From contig NZ_ARYH01000001.1 of the NCBI RefSeq assembly GCF_000685235.1, forward strand, positions 62,001-126,000: a stretch of 64,000 bases of DNA. Direction: 5' to 3'. How positions within the stretch are numbered: the first letter of the stretch is position 1; each line of letters begins with the position of its first letter. The translations under genes and the position numbers were made by a program. This document shows positions 44,792 through 54,413 of this stretch, in pieces. The notes beneath the pieces were generated by a model. That model saw nothing but the letters and a program-made list of their open reading frames with translations, was not told where the DNA came from and did no database searches. The DNA comes from Hyphomonas adhaerens MHS-3 (lineage in GTDB: Bacteria; Pseudomonadota; Alphaproteobacteria; Caulobacterales; Hyphomonadaceae).

Positions 44792-46507
44792 TTACCTCTC
44801 ATCCAGCATGGCCAGCGCCTTGGCCTGGGCGGTCTTGATGTCCGGTTCCACGAAGACATCCGGCGGGCCGACATGGTGGGCCTTGAGGGCCGCTTCGGTC
44901 GCTGGGTTCAGGCCGGTGATCCAGACAGCAATCTTGTGGCGGGCCGCCGCCTCGACCAGACCCTCGATCGTGTGGGCGGCGGTCGAATCGACGAAGGGCA
45001 CCTGCGAGAAATCCACGATCAGGGCGCGGTGCTGGTCGCCGATCCGGTCGAGCACGGAGCCGATGGTCGCCGCTGCGCCGAAGAAGAATGCGCCGGAGAT
45101 GCGATAGACGATCACATCGCGGCGGGTGTTGGTGGCCTCGTCATAAGGCACGCGATCCCGCAGATTGTCGGCCTCGTCCGGCCGGACGAGCGGCGCGCCG
45201 AGGTCCACCGTTGCGGCCTGCGACATGCGCTGGATGAACAGGGCCGCGCCGAGGGCGAAGCCGACGATGATCGCTTCGGTCAGGTCGCGGAACACGGTCA
45301 GGCCGAAGGTGGCGAGCAGCACAGCGGCGTCCCCTTTCGAGGCCTTCAGCAGCCGCCAGAAGGCGTGCTTCTCGAACATGTTCCAGGCAACCACCGCCAG
45401 CACGCCTGCCAGCGCTGCCATCGGGATGTAGGCGATCAGCGGGGCGGCGATGATCATCATGCCCAGCAGGAAGACCGAGTGCAGCATGCCGGAGACCGGC
45501 CCATGCGCCCCTGCCCGCACATTCGTGGCCGTCCGCGCAATCGTGCCGGTCACACAGATGCCGCCGAACAGGGCCGAGCCGATATTGGCCGCGCCCTGCG
45601 CCACCAGTTCGCAGTTCGAGCGGTGGCGCCGTCCGGTCATCCCGTCCGCCACCACGGCAGAGAGCAGCGACTCGATGGCCCCCAGCAGGGTGAACGAGAT
45701 CGCCGCCGGCAGCACGTCCATGACCTTTGCCATGGACAGCGCCGGAACATGCGGCATGGGCAGGCCGGCAGGCATCGCCCCGAAGCGTGTGCCGATGGTG
45801 GCGATGTCGAGCTTTGCCAGGGCCGTCACCAGCGCCGCCAGCACCACCGCCAGCAGGATGCCCGGCCAGCCGGGCCGGTAACGTTTCAGCGTGAAGATCA
45901 CGGCCATGGTGCCTGCCGCGATGGCGAAGGCGTGCCAGTCCGCCGTCGGCGCAGCGGCGGCCAGGACGGGCAGCTTTTCGAGGAACGGCCCCGGCTCTGT
46001 CCCGGAGAGGGTCAGGCCGAACAGATCCTTCAGCTGGCTGGAGCCGATGATGATGGCGATGCCTGCCGTGAAGCCCACCGTCACGGGGTACGGCACGAAC
46101 TTCACGAATGTGCCCAGCCGCAACCAGCCCGCGAGTGCCAGCAGGATGCCGGACATCAGCACCGCCAGGATCAGCCCGTCCATGCCATGGGTCGCCGCGG
46201 TCGTGTTGACCAGAACGATGAAGGCGCCCGCCGGTCCGCCGATCTGGAACCGGCTGCCGCCCAGAAGCGAAACGAGAAAGCCGCCGACGATCGCCGTGAT
46301 CAGGCCCTGTGCCGGGCTTGCCCCTGATGCCACGGCTATGGCGATGGATAATGGCAGGGCCACGATGGCAACTGTGAGACCGGCAATCGCATCGGCCCGC
46401 AACCGGCCGAGATCATAGCCTTCACGCAGCACCGTTATGAGTTTCGGCGTGAAGAGGTCGGAAAATCCGGGAGTTGGCGGCGCGGCTTTTTGCGTGAATG
46501 AAGTCAT
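44792..46507 (-). CDS. SulP-family anion transporter with STAS domain
   Basis: 571 residues with about 12 membrane helices (AGLTVAIVALPLSIAIAVASG, AGIAIIIGSSQLKDLFGL, GCRNGERLVA-like segments) and a C-terminal STAS domain (VIVYRISGAFFFGAAATIG, ALIVDFSQVPFVDSTAAHTIEG). SulP proteins transport sulfate, bicarbonate or dicarboxylates. The substrate cannot be told. It ends 18 nt from the HxlR stop; the CPA2 antiporter follows on the same strand to the right. Confidence 0.93.
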   Translation of the reverse strand: MTSFTQKAAPPTPGFSDLFTPKLITVLREGYDLGRLRADAIAGLTVAIVALPLSIAIAVASGASPAQGLITAIVGGFLVSLLGGSRFQIGGPAGAFIVLVNTTAATHGMDGLILAVLMSGILLALAGWLRLGTFVKFVPYPVTVGFTAGIAIIIGSSQLKDLFGLTLSGTEPGPFLEKLPVLAAAAPTADWHAFAIAAGTMAVIFTLKRYRPGWPGILLAVVLAALVTALAKLDIATIGTRFGAMPAGLPMPHVPALSMAKVMDVLPAAISFTLLGAIESLLSAVVADGMTGRRHRSNCELVAQGAANIGSALFGGICVTGTIARTATNVRAGAHGPVSGMLHSVFLLGMMIIAAPLIAYIPMAALAGVLAVVAWNMFEKHAFWRLLKASKGDAAVLLATFGLTVFRDLTEAIIVGFALGAALFIQRMSQAATVDLGAPLVRPDEADNLRDRVPYDEATNTRRDVIVYRISGAFFFGAAATIGSVLDRIGDQHRALIVDFSQVPFVDSTAAHTIEGLVEAAARHKIAVWITGLNPATEAALKAHHVGPPDVFVEPDIKTAQAKALAMLDER

Positions 46508-46582
46508 GGCTCGCCTACCCCGCTATCCGAGAACGCATACCTCTACACCACCAGAAGGTGTAGATGAAAGAGGCGAAACAAC

Positions 46583-48328
46583 TCAGGTCTGCTCCAGCGT
46601 GGCCTTGCGGTATTCGGCATCGCGCTCGGCACCGATGAGCGAACGGACCGTATCTGGCGTGTAGCCAAACTGTTCCAGCGCCCGGGCCGACATCTGCAGA
46701 CCGGCCTCGATGGCATCCGGCACGACATGTGTGGCCCCGGCCTTGAACAGGCTGCGGGAATGGTCTGCATCCTGCGCGCGGGCGAGAATCGGAATTTCGG
46801 GACGGCCCCGGCGTACGGCGCGTACGATATGCTCGGCGGCCTGCGGATCGTCGATGGTCACCACGACCATGGCCGCACCCGGCAGGCCGGCCTTGTCGAG
46901 GATTTCCTTGCGCGCGCCATCACCGAAATAGACGCTCCAGCCCTGCTTGCGCAGGCGCGCCACCGTATCCGGCCGGCTGTCCAGCGCCACGACCCGCGTG
47001 TTCTCCTCGTCGAGAATGCGGGCCACCGACTGCCCCACCCGGCCAAACCCGGCGATGATGACATGGTTTTCCAGCTCTGCATTCTCGGCCGGCAGGGTCG
47101 TGGCATGGCCCTGCCCCTTGTTCTGCATCCGGCGCATGAGGGATTGCGACCCGCGCCAGGTGACCGGGATCAACAACATGGACAGGCCCGCCACAGCCGA
47201 AACCAGCGTCGCCTGATCGCCGCTGATCACGCCGCCCGCCACGCCGGCGGCCAGAACGACAAAGGCAAACTCCCCCGCCGGGGCCAGCAGGCCGGCGGTC
47301 TCCGTGGCCAGTTCCCGGCTGCGCCCGAAGATGCGGACGGCGACCCACGCGATGGCATATTTCACAACCAGCAGGGAGATCAGTCCCGCCAGCACCAGCG
47401 GCCATTGCTGCGCGATGACGCCAAGGTCCAGCCCGAGGCCAACCGTCATGAAGAAGAGGCCCAGCAGCAGGCCCTTGAACGGGTCGAGGTCCACTTCCGT
47501 CTGGTGCTTGAATTCCGTCTCGCCCAGCATCAGGCCAGCCAGGAACGCGCCGAGCGCGATGGACAGGCCCGCGCTGGCCGTCAGCACCGCTGCGCCGACC
47601 ACGGTGAGCAGCGTAATGGCCATCAGGAAATCCCGCCCGCCGGCATCTGCCGCCATCTGGAACAGGCGGCGCAGAAGGAAACGGCCCACCAGCAGCAGGA
47701 TCCCCACCGCCAGAACGCCCTGTACGGCGGCCTCCAGAAGGACAGTGCCAAGGTTCCCCCCGGCGTCCGTCGAGGCAAACCCGACAAAGATGAGGATTGG
47801 CGCAACCAGAATGTCCTGGAAAAGCAGAACCCCCAGCGCCGTGCGCCCGACAGGTGCCGAGGCCTGGTGATTGGCCGTCATCAACTGCATCACGACGGCG
47901 GTGGAAGACAGCGCAAGCGCCAGCCCGACCACGATCGCAGCGGTCAGGTCGAAGTCGAAAACAGTCGCCAGGACCGCCAGCAGGATCGCACTGGCGGCGG
48001 CCTGCACGATGCCCGCGCCGAACACGATCCGCCGCAGCGACCAGAGCTGCTCCACCGACAGCTCCAGCCCCAGCAGGAACAGGAGGAACAGCACGCCCAG
48101 TTCGGCGAACGGCGCAGCGGCTTCGGGCTCGGCAATGGTAAACATGCCAAGCGGCGCCCAGGTGTCAGAAAAGGAGCCAAGGCCCCACGGCCCCAGGGCT
48201 ACGCCGGCCAGAATGAAGCCGACAACCGCCGGCAATTTCAGCATCCGCAGCGCCGGGACGACAAGGCCCGCAGCGATCAGGAAGACCAGCGCATCCTTGA
48301 TGAGGATTTCATGGCTTCCATCGTGCAT
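46583..48328 (-). CDS. Monovalent cation:proton antiporter-2 (KefB/C-like)
   Basis: 581 residues. The N-terminal half is a 12-helix Na+/H+ exchanger domain (VGLALALSSTAVVMQLM, FLAGLMLGETEFKHQTEVDL); the C-terminal half is an RCK/TrkA_N domain with the Rossmann motif VIIAGFGRVGQSVARIL and DSRPDTVARLRKQGW. It should exchange K+ (or Na+) for H+ and respond to NAD(H) or glutathione ligands. It begins 76 nt upstream of the SulP gene and may be co-transcribed. Confidence 0.93.
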   Translation of the reverse strand: MHDGSHEILIKDALVFLIAAGLVVPALRMLKLPAVVGFILAGVALGPWGLGSFSDTWAPLGMFTIAEPEAAAPFAELGVLFLLFLLGLELSVEQLWSLRRIVFGAGIVQAAASAILLAVLATVFDFDLTAAIVVGLALALSSTAVVMQLMTANHQASAPVGRTALGVLLFQDILVAPILIFVGFASTDAGGNLGTVLLEAAVQGVLAVGILLLVGRFLLRRLFQMAADAGGRDFLMAITLLTVVGAAVLTASAGLSIALGAFLAGLMLGETEFKHQTEVDLDPFKGLLLGLFFMTVGLGLDLGVIAQQWPLVLAGLISLLVVKYAIAWVAVRIFGRSRELATETAGLLAPAGEFAFVVLAAGVAGGVISGDQATLVSAVAGLSMLLIPVTWRGSQSLMRRMQNKGQGHATTLPAENAELENHVIIAGFGRVGQSVARILDEENTRVVALDSRPDTVARLRKQGWSVYFGDGARKEILDKAGLPGAAMVVVTIDDPQAAEHIVRAVRRGRPEIPILARAQDADHSRSLFKAGATHVVPDAIEAGLQMSARALEQFGYTPDTVRSLIGAERDAEYRKATLEQT

Positions 48329-48494
48329 GCAGATTTCCCCTTATCGCGACTCATCGGCCCCGGTGCCGTCACATTTCCATCCTATCGGACCGGGCCTGTA
48401 CTCTCCAAGGAAAGACATTACGTTGCATCAAGATTCACCGGAAATGCTGACACATGGCGTTCCATACCGGCGTCTTGTATGGAAGGTATCCGTC

Positions 48495-49349
48495 ATGCGT
48501 TTCATTTTTACCGCGTTTCTGTGCTTGTTTGCCTGGATGGCCGTATCAGGGCCAGCCTCGGCCAAGGTGTATCGCGATGTGGTCTACAACCACATGCCGG
48601 CGGTCAGCGATGGCAACTTCATCATGGACATCTACGCCCCGGACGAGGCGGAAGACACGCCGATCATCATCATGGTGCATGGCGGCGCGTGGACCTTTGG
48701 CAACAAGCAGAACGCCATCGGGCCGAAACAGGCAGACTTCTTCACCGATGAAGGCTTCATCTTCGTCTCGATCAATTACCGCCTGGCCCCCGACCATCCC
48801 TTCCCGGCCCCGGTTCAGGACCTCGCAAGCGCCATCTCCTACCTCTACCGCAACGCCGACACTTATGGCGGCGATCCGGATTCGATCTTCCTGATGGGGC
48901 ATTCCTCCGGCGCCCATTCCGTGACGATGGTCTCGATCGACCCGCAATACCTGCGTGCCGAAGGCCTGAACCTGGGCGTGATCAAAGGCACGGTGGCGCT
49001 GGACGGGGCCTCTTACAACCTGGTGCGCACGGGCAAGAAGCGGGGGGAGCTGCCGCGATTCTACCGGCCCGCCTTTGGCGGCAAGGAATCGGTCTGGCGT
49101 GCCGCCTCCCCGACCCTGCATGTGATGGACGGCCGGCGCATTCCGCCCATGCGGCTTTTTTATGTGGACCGGCCGGTGTCCCCGAGCCGCGCCAAGGAAC
49201 TGGCCGAGACGCTGCGTGACCATGGCTATGACGCCAAGGCCGTGCTGGCCAAGAAGCGCTCCCACAAAAGCCTCAACAAGAAGCTTGGCACTGACGGCGA
49301 CAAGTTCGCCCCGATGATCGTGGACTTCTTCCGCAGCCAGATGAAGTAA
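48495..49349 (+). CDS. Exported alpha/beta hydrolase (esterase/lipase family)
   Basis: 284 residues. A signal peptide (FIFTAFLCLFAWMAVSGPASA) precedes an alpha/beta hydrolase with the oxyanion segment VHGGAWTFGNKQ, the nucleophile elbow GHSSGAHS and a late histidine in SHKSLNKK. The HGG(A/G)xW arrangement fits the hormone-sensitive-lipase/BD-FAE-like branch. The substrate is unknown. ATG 48495 is the start; a longer open frame upstream is a shadow of the antiporter gene. It is convergent with the TerC gene. Confidence 0.88.
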   Translation: MRFIFTAFLCLFAWMAVSGPASAKVYRDVVYNHMPAVSDGNFIMDIYAPDEAEDTPIIIMVHGGAWTFGNKQNAIGPKQADFFTDEGFIFVSINYRLAPDHPFPAPVQDLASAISYLYRNADTYGGDPDSIFLMGHSSGAHSVTMVSIDPQYLRAEGLNLGVIKGTVALDGASYNLVRTGKKRGELPRFYRPAFGGKESVWRAASPTLHVMDGRRIPPMRLFYVDRPVSPSRAKELAETLRDHGYDAKAVLAKKRSHKSLNKKLGTDGDKFAPMIVDFFRSQMK

Positions 49350-49420
49350 CTGCCGGTTCGCTGGATGCGATCCTCATCAGGGCGCGCTTTCTCTCTACGC
49401 GCCATGCCTCACCTGCCTGG

Positions 49421-50110
49421 CTAGCGGCAGGCTGATGGTGTGTCGAGGCCGAGGAGCGGCAAGCCGTCGGCACACAATTCGTGGCCGCCTTCCCAGATCA
49501 TGTGCAGCGCCACATAGAGAATGATGGCGAGGCCTGCAAAGGCGATCCAGCGATGACGGGTCAGCACTTTGGCGATGAAGGTGGATGCAATGCCCATCAG
49601 AAGGATCGACAGCGCAAGGCCAAAGACCAGCACGACCGGGTGTTCCCGCGCCGCGCCCGCGACACCGAGCACATTGTCGATCGACATGGACACATCCGCG
49701 ATGATGATCTGCGTCACGGCCTGACGCAGCGTCTTGCCGGACTTCTGCCCTGCGACTGTACCGTCGGCGTTCAGGTCTGCGCCCGCCAGCGCCTCTTCGG
49801 CATTGTGTTGCGCCTCTTCCCGAAGTTCCCGCCACATCTTCCACGCGACCCAGAGCAGCAACACACCGCCTGCAAACAGGAGACCGATGATCAGCAGCAG
49901 TTCCGCCGCAACGAGGGCGAACGCGATGCGCAGGACGGTGGCGAAGATAATCCCGATCAGGATGGCCTTGGCACGTTGCTGCTTTTCCAGCCCCGCCGCC
50001 GCGAGGCCAATGACAACGGCATTGTCGCCCGCCAGCACAAGATCGATCGCCACAACGGCGAAGAAAGCCTGCAGGAGTTCCGGAGAAATCAAGGAAAAGT
50101 CGAAGACCAT
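49421..50110 (-). CDS. TerC-family membrane protein
   Basis: 229 residues with about seven membrane helices. The TerC signature is IDLVLAGDNAVVIGLAAAGL and, in the second half, IIIADVSMSIDNVLGVAGAA, each with the acidic residues thought to bind metal ions. A hydrophilic loop (EEALAGADLNADGTVAGQKSG) separates the halves. TerC proteins are linked to tellurite resistance and manganese export or cotranslational metalation. No ter operon is nearby. Confidence 0.9.
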   Translation of the reverse strand: MVFDFSLISPELLQAFFAVVAIDLVLAGDNAVVIGLAAAGLEKQQRAKAILIGIIFATVLRIAFALVAAELLLIIGLLFAGGVLLLWVAWKMWRELREEAQHNAEEALAGADLNADGTVAGQKSGKTLRQAVTQIIIADVSMSIDNVLGVAGAAREHPVVLVFGLALSILLMGIASTFIAKVLTRHRWIAFAGLAIILYVALHMIWEGGHELCADGLPLLGLDTPSACR

Positions 50111-50230
50111 CTCGGCCAGTGCCTTTTACGAGCCCGGCCAGAATGACGGGGAACGGCCCCTCAATATGGGATAAGCCGTTCCGGCCCGCAATGAGACGTC
50201 ATCAGTCCCATTACAGGCCGGCGGTATGTC

Positions 50231-52207
50231 TTATGGTTCGACGACGTTGAACCAGAAGGGCGGGGTTTCCAGCGCGCTGAACCAGGCGAGCAGCGCACTC
50301 GGGTCACCCTCCACTTTCGCTTCCCCTGCCTTGGCAATGTCCTGGAAGCTCCGTGTCTGGAGAATCAGGTCATTGAAGGCAGCCCGGGAAATCGTCAGCG
50401 TTGCCGCCGGCGATCCGGACGCAGAGCCCGGACGCGGGAAGGCCGTGCGGGTGCCAACGTCCAGCATGAGTGTCTCTTCCGTATCCGGGAAAACGAAGTT
50501 CAGCGTGAACGGATCGCGCGTCAGCTTCTCAGGCGCGTAGCGCACGGCCAGCGCATTGAACAGTTCCACCGTCGGCACGCCCTTCAGGAAGTCGAGATTG
50601 CCGAGGCGGATCGCCTGATCGAGAGGCAGGCCGCGGCGCAGCTCGGCCGCGCCGGTCAGGTAATAGTCACGCCAGGCGCCGGACTCGGCCTGAAAGCCCA
50701 TCTGTTCGTAGGTGGAAGCCAGCCAGTCACGGGCAAGCTTGTTTTCCGGATTGGTGAAAACAACCGCGTTGAACACTTCTGCGGCCCAGCGATAGTCGCC
50801 TTCGTTGAAAGCGTCCTCACCTGCGACCAGGGCCGCGTCTTCCCCGCCGGCCAGTGCCACCATGCGCTTCGAACGCTCTCCCATCGGCCAGGCATTGTAG
50901 GTGGCAGGCACGCCATCCCACCAGCCGAAATAGTACTGGTAGACCGCCTTGGCGTTGTGGTTCAGCGTGCCGTAATAGCCGCGCGTATCGAAATGGGTTT
51001 CCTGAACGTCCGGTTCCGGAATGTCCTCCGCGACTTCAAACTGGGTCTGCCCTTGGTTCGCCCGGCGTACCGTCTGGTCGTGGGTATAGCGGTAGACGTC
51101 GCGCTGTCCGCGCAGATAGTCCTGCACATTCTCCGTGCCGAAGGTCGGCCAGTGGTGCGAGGCGAAGGACAGGTCGGACTTGTCCGCATAATTGACCAGC
51201 ACATAATCCAGCACGCGGCTCCATTCGAGGAAGTCCCGCACCTTCGCACCGCGCAGGGTGAGGCCGTTGTGGAACGTCGCCGTGGCGACCTCAGCCGTGC
51301 AGAGGGCGCGGAAGTCCGGCAGGTAGAACATGAATTCTGCGGGCGCTTCTGTGCCGGCCGCATCGATGAATTCGAATTTGACGCCATCGATCGTGCGCTG
51401 CGTGCCGCGGCCGGAAATCTCTTCCGTCGGCGGAATGAAACCGGCTGTACCCCGCGACAGGGCCGGCCCCAGACCGGTGCCAACCTGCCCGGCGGCATCG
51501 TTCGGGAGTGTGCCACCGAACATGAGGATCGCCCGGCGCGACATGTAGTTGCCGGCAAGCAGGTTTTCCGCGATGGCGTTTTCGGTGAATCCGATCGGGG
51601 CGAGCACCGGCACGCCATTGGCGATGTCATCTTCTGAAATGACGCCCCGGGCACCGGCGAAATGGTCGGCATGGGAATGGGTGTAGATGACGCCGCTGAC
51701 CGGGCGCTCGCCCAGCGTGTCATTGACCAGCTTGAGGGCGGCCGCTGCGGTTTCCTTGCTGGTCAGCGGGTCGACGATGATCCAGCCGGTCTCCCCCCGG
51801 ATGACGGACATGACCGCCAAGTCGTAGCCACGCACCTGGTAGAGCCCGTCCTTGACCTCGAACAGGCCATGCTTTGCGAGCAGCTGCTGCTGGCGCCACA
51901 GCGACGGGTTCACCGTGGCCGGTGCCGCGCCTGTGATGAAATCCTGCGCATGAACGGCCCAGACGACCTTGCCGGTCTCGTCGACAATGTCTTCCTGAAT
52001 CTGGGCGAGCAGGCCGTGATCGGCATCTTCGAAGTCACCGGGCTGGTCCAGCGGGAGGCGCTCTGCCAACGCCGTATTCGCTGCTTTGGTGGCGTCGGTG
52101 GCGACACCGGCAGGCGGGGCTGCATCGGCTTTCGGGGTTTCCGCTGCCTGTTCGGAACAGGCGGCAAGGCTGATCAGCGCAGCAAGTGCGAGCGCGGCAT
52201 GTCTCAT
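50231..52207 (-). CDS. Alkyl sulfatase, metallo-beta-lactamase fold (SdsA-like)
   Basis: 658 residues. A lipoprotein signal (LALAALISLAACSEQ) is followed by the metallo-beta-lactamase domain with YTHSHADHFAGARG, the zinc site, and further histidines in FASHHWPTFG and YTHDQTVRRANQ. The middle alkyl-sulfatase dimerisation domain (GYYGTLNHNAKAVYQYYFG, WDGVPATYNAWP) and an SCP2-like C-terminal domain (FNFVFPDTEETLML-like) follow. It should hydrolyse primary alkyl sulfates such as SDS in the periplasm. Two GTATGTATA-type repeats lie upstream. Confidence 0.93.
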   Translation of the reverse strand: MRHAALALAALISLAACSEQAAETPKADAAPPAGVATDATKAANTALAERLPLDQPGDFEDADHGLLAQIQEDIVDETGKVVWAVHAQDFITGAAPATVNPSLWRQQQLLAKHGLFEVKDGLYQVRGYDLAVMSVIRGETGWIIVDPLTSKETAAAALKLVNDTLGERPVSGVIYTHSHADHFAGARGVISEDDIANGVPVLAPIGFTENAIAENLLAGNYMSRRAILMFGGTLPNDAAGQVGTGLGPALSRGTAGFIPPTEEISGRGTQRTIDGVKFEFIDAAGTEAPAEFMFYLPDFRALCTAEVATATFHNGLTLRGAKVRDFLEWSRVLDYVLVNYADKSDLSFASHHWPTFGTENVQDYLRGQRDVYRYTHDQTVRRANQGQTQFEVAEDIPEPDVQETHFDTRGYYGTLNHNAKAVYQYYFGWWDGVPATYNAWPMGERSKRMVALAGGEDAALVAGEDAFNEGDYRWAAEVFNAVVFTNPENKLARDWLASTYEQMGFQAESGAWRDYYLTGAAELRRGLPLDQAIRLGNLDFLKGVPTVELFNALAVRYAPEKLTRDPFTLNFVFPDTEETLMLDVGTRTAFPRPGSASGSPAATLTISRAAFNDLILQTRSFQDIAKAGEAKVEGDPSALLAWFSALETPPFWFNVVEP

Positions 52208-52298
52208 GGGGTTCCTCCCGGATTTTATCCCTGCAGTCTGCGCCGGGCCTGTTGGACAGGCAAGGAATCTCAGCGATCCGGCCCCGCAGTCATAGAAC

Positions 52299-52387
52299 CG
52301 GTATGTATAGTATACCCCAATGAATGCCTAGTATTTACTGGCACCCATCGCGCCAAATGACGCATCTCCATACTATCGGTATGTATA
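52299..52387. promoter_or_regulatory. Direct and inverted GTATGTATA repeats upstream of the alkyl sulfatase
   Basis: CGGTATGTATA occurs at 52299-52309 and 52377-52387. In the first copy GGTAT pairs with ATACC 12 nt later; before the second, CATAC pairs with GTATG. They lie 92 and 170 nt upstream of the alkylsulfatase start and could be regulator operators. The sequence here is AT-rich for this genome. Confidence 0.35.
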
Positions 52388-52443
52388 AATGCGCCGGTCT
52401 GCCCTGTGCCGGAAACCAACGCAATCCCTGGTGCCGCGCGGCC

Positions 52444-53520
52444 CTAGTGGGCGACCGAAATCGAAACCGCCCCGAATCGCTGGGGGCCATCCTGATAAGC
52501 GAACTGTTCCGTCCGGTTCACCCAGGTGAAGGCGACCTGCACATCACGATAGTGAACCACAACGCCCGCCTGTAGGTCGCCCACCAGCGCGCGGCGGTCT
52601 TCAATCCGCGCCGAGTCGCGCCACAGATTGCCATCCAGGAACATGTCCCGCGCGACGGCGCGCCCATCGACACCGACAAAGGCATATCCGCCCCACGGAT
52701 TTTCATTGGTACCGGGAATGAACTCCCCTGCTCCGGCCAGTGCCGGGCGGATACGCGGCGGGCCGAAACCGGAATCGAGATCCCATCCGATCCGCGCCGT
52801 CAGGCCTGTGTTGGCATAGGTGCGGACGTTGCCGAGGGCGAAACCGGCATGGCCGCCAAAATCCGCCTCCAGCCCAAGCAGCAGGTCGACCTTGTTCAGC
52901 CGTTGCAGACGCTGGGCGATGATCTCCACACCTGGTTCATCTTTCAACTGGTGGTCCCAGCCCTGAGCCCCCGGAATACCCAGCATCTTGTGCCAGTTGT
53001 TCTGGACGAACTCCCCTCCCGCGGACGGGCCGACAATGCCGAGATTGACCTGCAGCGTATCCTGCACGCCCTTCTCGATGTCGGTGGCAATGACTGTCGA
53101 GGAAAAGGAGAGCCAGCCGGCATAGGGCCGGTCCTGCGGATTCGGATTTGTCAGGGTAATGTCTTCCGGCGTGAAGATGGCGTGCGACAAGCCGAAACCC
53201 TGCCGCAAATCGGTCCGTTCCACCTCAAGCCAGGGCAGACGGGCCGCGACCCATTTCAGGCCGGGATGCACCTTGTCGGCGGCTGACACATGTTCGAGAC
53301 GCACGCCATTGGAATAGTTCCGGTCTGTGCCGGAGCCAAACATGTCGTTTTCCGACGTGAGCGACCAGACACCGGGTTTTCTCGGCGCGACCGGACCGGT
53401 TGGCGCCTGATCGTCCGCAGACGCCGGAGGGGCCAGCCCGCAAGCCGCGCCAATGAAAAGGGCCGCTGCTATCCGCGCGGCCCCTGTCCCAGTCCATGTT
53501 CCAAATCGGGTCAGTTTCAT
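52444..53520 (-). CDS. lpxR: LpxR-family lipid A deacylase
   Basis: 358 residues of the DUF2219/LpxR outer-membrane beta-barrel family. The signature is ENDMFGSGTDRNYSNGVRL, holding the conserved N/D pair, followed by the barrel strand PYAGWLSFSSTVIA and the active-site region QNNWHKMLG. The last strand reads VGDLQAGVVVHYRDVQVAFT. LpxR removes the 3'-acyloxyacyl chain of lipid A, using Ca2+. A signal peptide precedes the mature domain. A diverged relative lies directly downstream in numbering. Confidence 0.88.
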   Translation of the reverse strand: MKLTRFGTWTGTGAARIAAALFIGAACGLAPPASADDQAPTGPVAPRKPGVWSLTSENDMFGSGTDRNYSNGVRLEHVSAADKVHPGLKWVAARLPWLEVERTDLRQGFGLSHAIFTPEDITLTNPNPQDRPYAGWLSFSSTVIATDIEKGVQDTLQVNLGIVGPSAGGEFVQNNWHKMLGIPGAQGWDHQLKDEPGVEIIAQRLQRLNKVDLLLGLEADFGGHAGFALGNVRTYANTGLTARIGWDLDSGFGPPRIRPALAGAGEFIPGTNENPWGGYAFVGVDGRAVARDMFLDGNLWRDSARIEDRRALVGDLQAGVVVHYRDVQVAFTWVNRTEQFAYQDGPQRFGAVSISVAH

Positions 53521-53537
53521 GCCCCGAGCGATAGCAC

Positions 53538-54413
53538 CTAACGGCGCATCGTGAAACTAACTCCTGCGAAATCTTCATTCTCGCTGAAGCCACCATTCCG
53601 GTCGCGATACTTCACTTCGCGGCGGATATAGGACAGCGATAGCTGGCCGCCGCCGCGCTGGATCGAGACCCCCGCCTGAAGGTCACCGACGGTCACCTGA
53701 TCCGTCAGGGACATATTGTTCAATTGCGGAGTAAACCCGTTCCGGTCTGCATCCCAGACCAGGGCCTCGCCATCGGCACCGGCGAACAGGTACCAGCCCT
53801 GAGGCTGGCCATTCGAATCCAGTAGATCGAAGTCCTGACCGATACGGACCTCACCACCGAAGCGCTGGGTCAGAACCTCGCCATCTTCGCGCACCGCGAT
53901 ACGCGGGGCGACCCCGACATCGAACTTGAGACCGGTCATCTCTTTCGGAGCCGAGAACGCGACTTCAGCAGCGATATCTTTCTCGACCTTGGCCAGGGCC
54001 GGATTCAGCGCCTTCGCCGCAGACCGTTCAGCGGTCACGGCCGTCAGGGCGCCGGAACCGGACCAGCCCAGTTCAGGTTTGTCCAGCGACGGTGCGGCAA
54101 GCGAGCCTGACGAAAAGTCAGCAGGCGTGCCGGCAAATGCAACGGTCGCGATCTCGCTGCCAAGGCCAAGCGGCGTGCCGGTGAACCGGCTCGGCAGACC
54201 ATCGACGACATGAACGGAAATCGCGGCGCGGTCGGTCGCAATCGGCGACGCATCTGATTGGGTGTCGGGTGCGGCCATCATCATGCCGACCGTGGGCGGC
54301 ACAGCCGGTTCGATCCGCACCTGATCGTGCGGAGAGACGGCCACGCATCCCTGGCAGGCCATCGTCAATACTGCACTGGAAATTGCCATTACCATTCGAC
54401 CCACACCTCTCAT
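53538..54413 (-). CDS. LpxR-related exported protein of unknown function
   Basis: 291 residues. A signal peptide, probably lipoprotein type (MVMAISSAVLTMACQGC), is followed by a region without recognisable motif and then a C-terminal third that resembles LpxR: WYLFAGADGEALVWDADRNGF and VGDLQAGVSIQRG align with YAFVGVDGRAVARDMFLDG and VGDLQAGVVVHYR in the neighbour. The LpxR catalytic ENDMF-type signature is missing. It may be a partial barrel or a degenerate paralogue. Its stop is 18 nt upstream of the lpxR start. Confidence 0.7.
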   Translation of the reverse strand: MRGVGRMVMAISSAVLTMACQGCVAVSPHDQVRIEPAVPPTVGMMMAAPDTQSDASPIATDRAAISVHVVDGLPSRFTGTPLGLGSEIATVAFAGTPADFSSGSLAAPSLDKPELGWSGSGALTAVTAERSAAKALNPALAKVEKDIAAEVAFSAPKEMTGLKFDVGVAPRIAVREDGEVLTQRFGGEVRIGQDFDLLDSNGQPQGWYLFAGADGEALVWDADRNGFTPQLNNMSLTDQVTVGDLQAGVSIQRGGGQLSLSYIRREVKYRDRNGGFSENEDFAGVSFTMRR

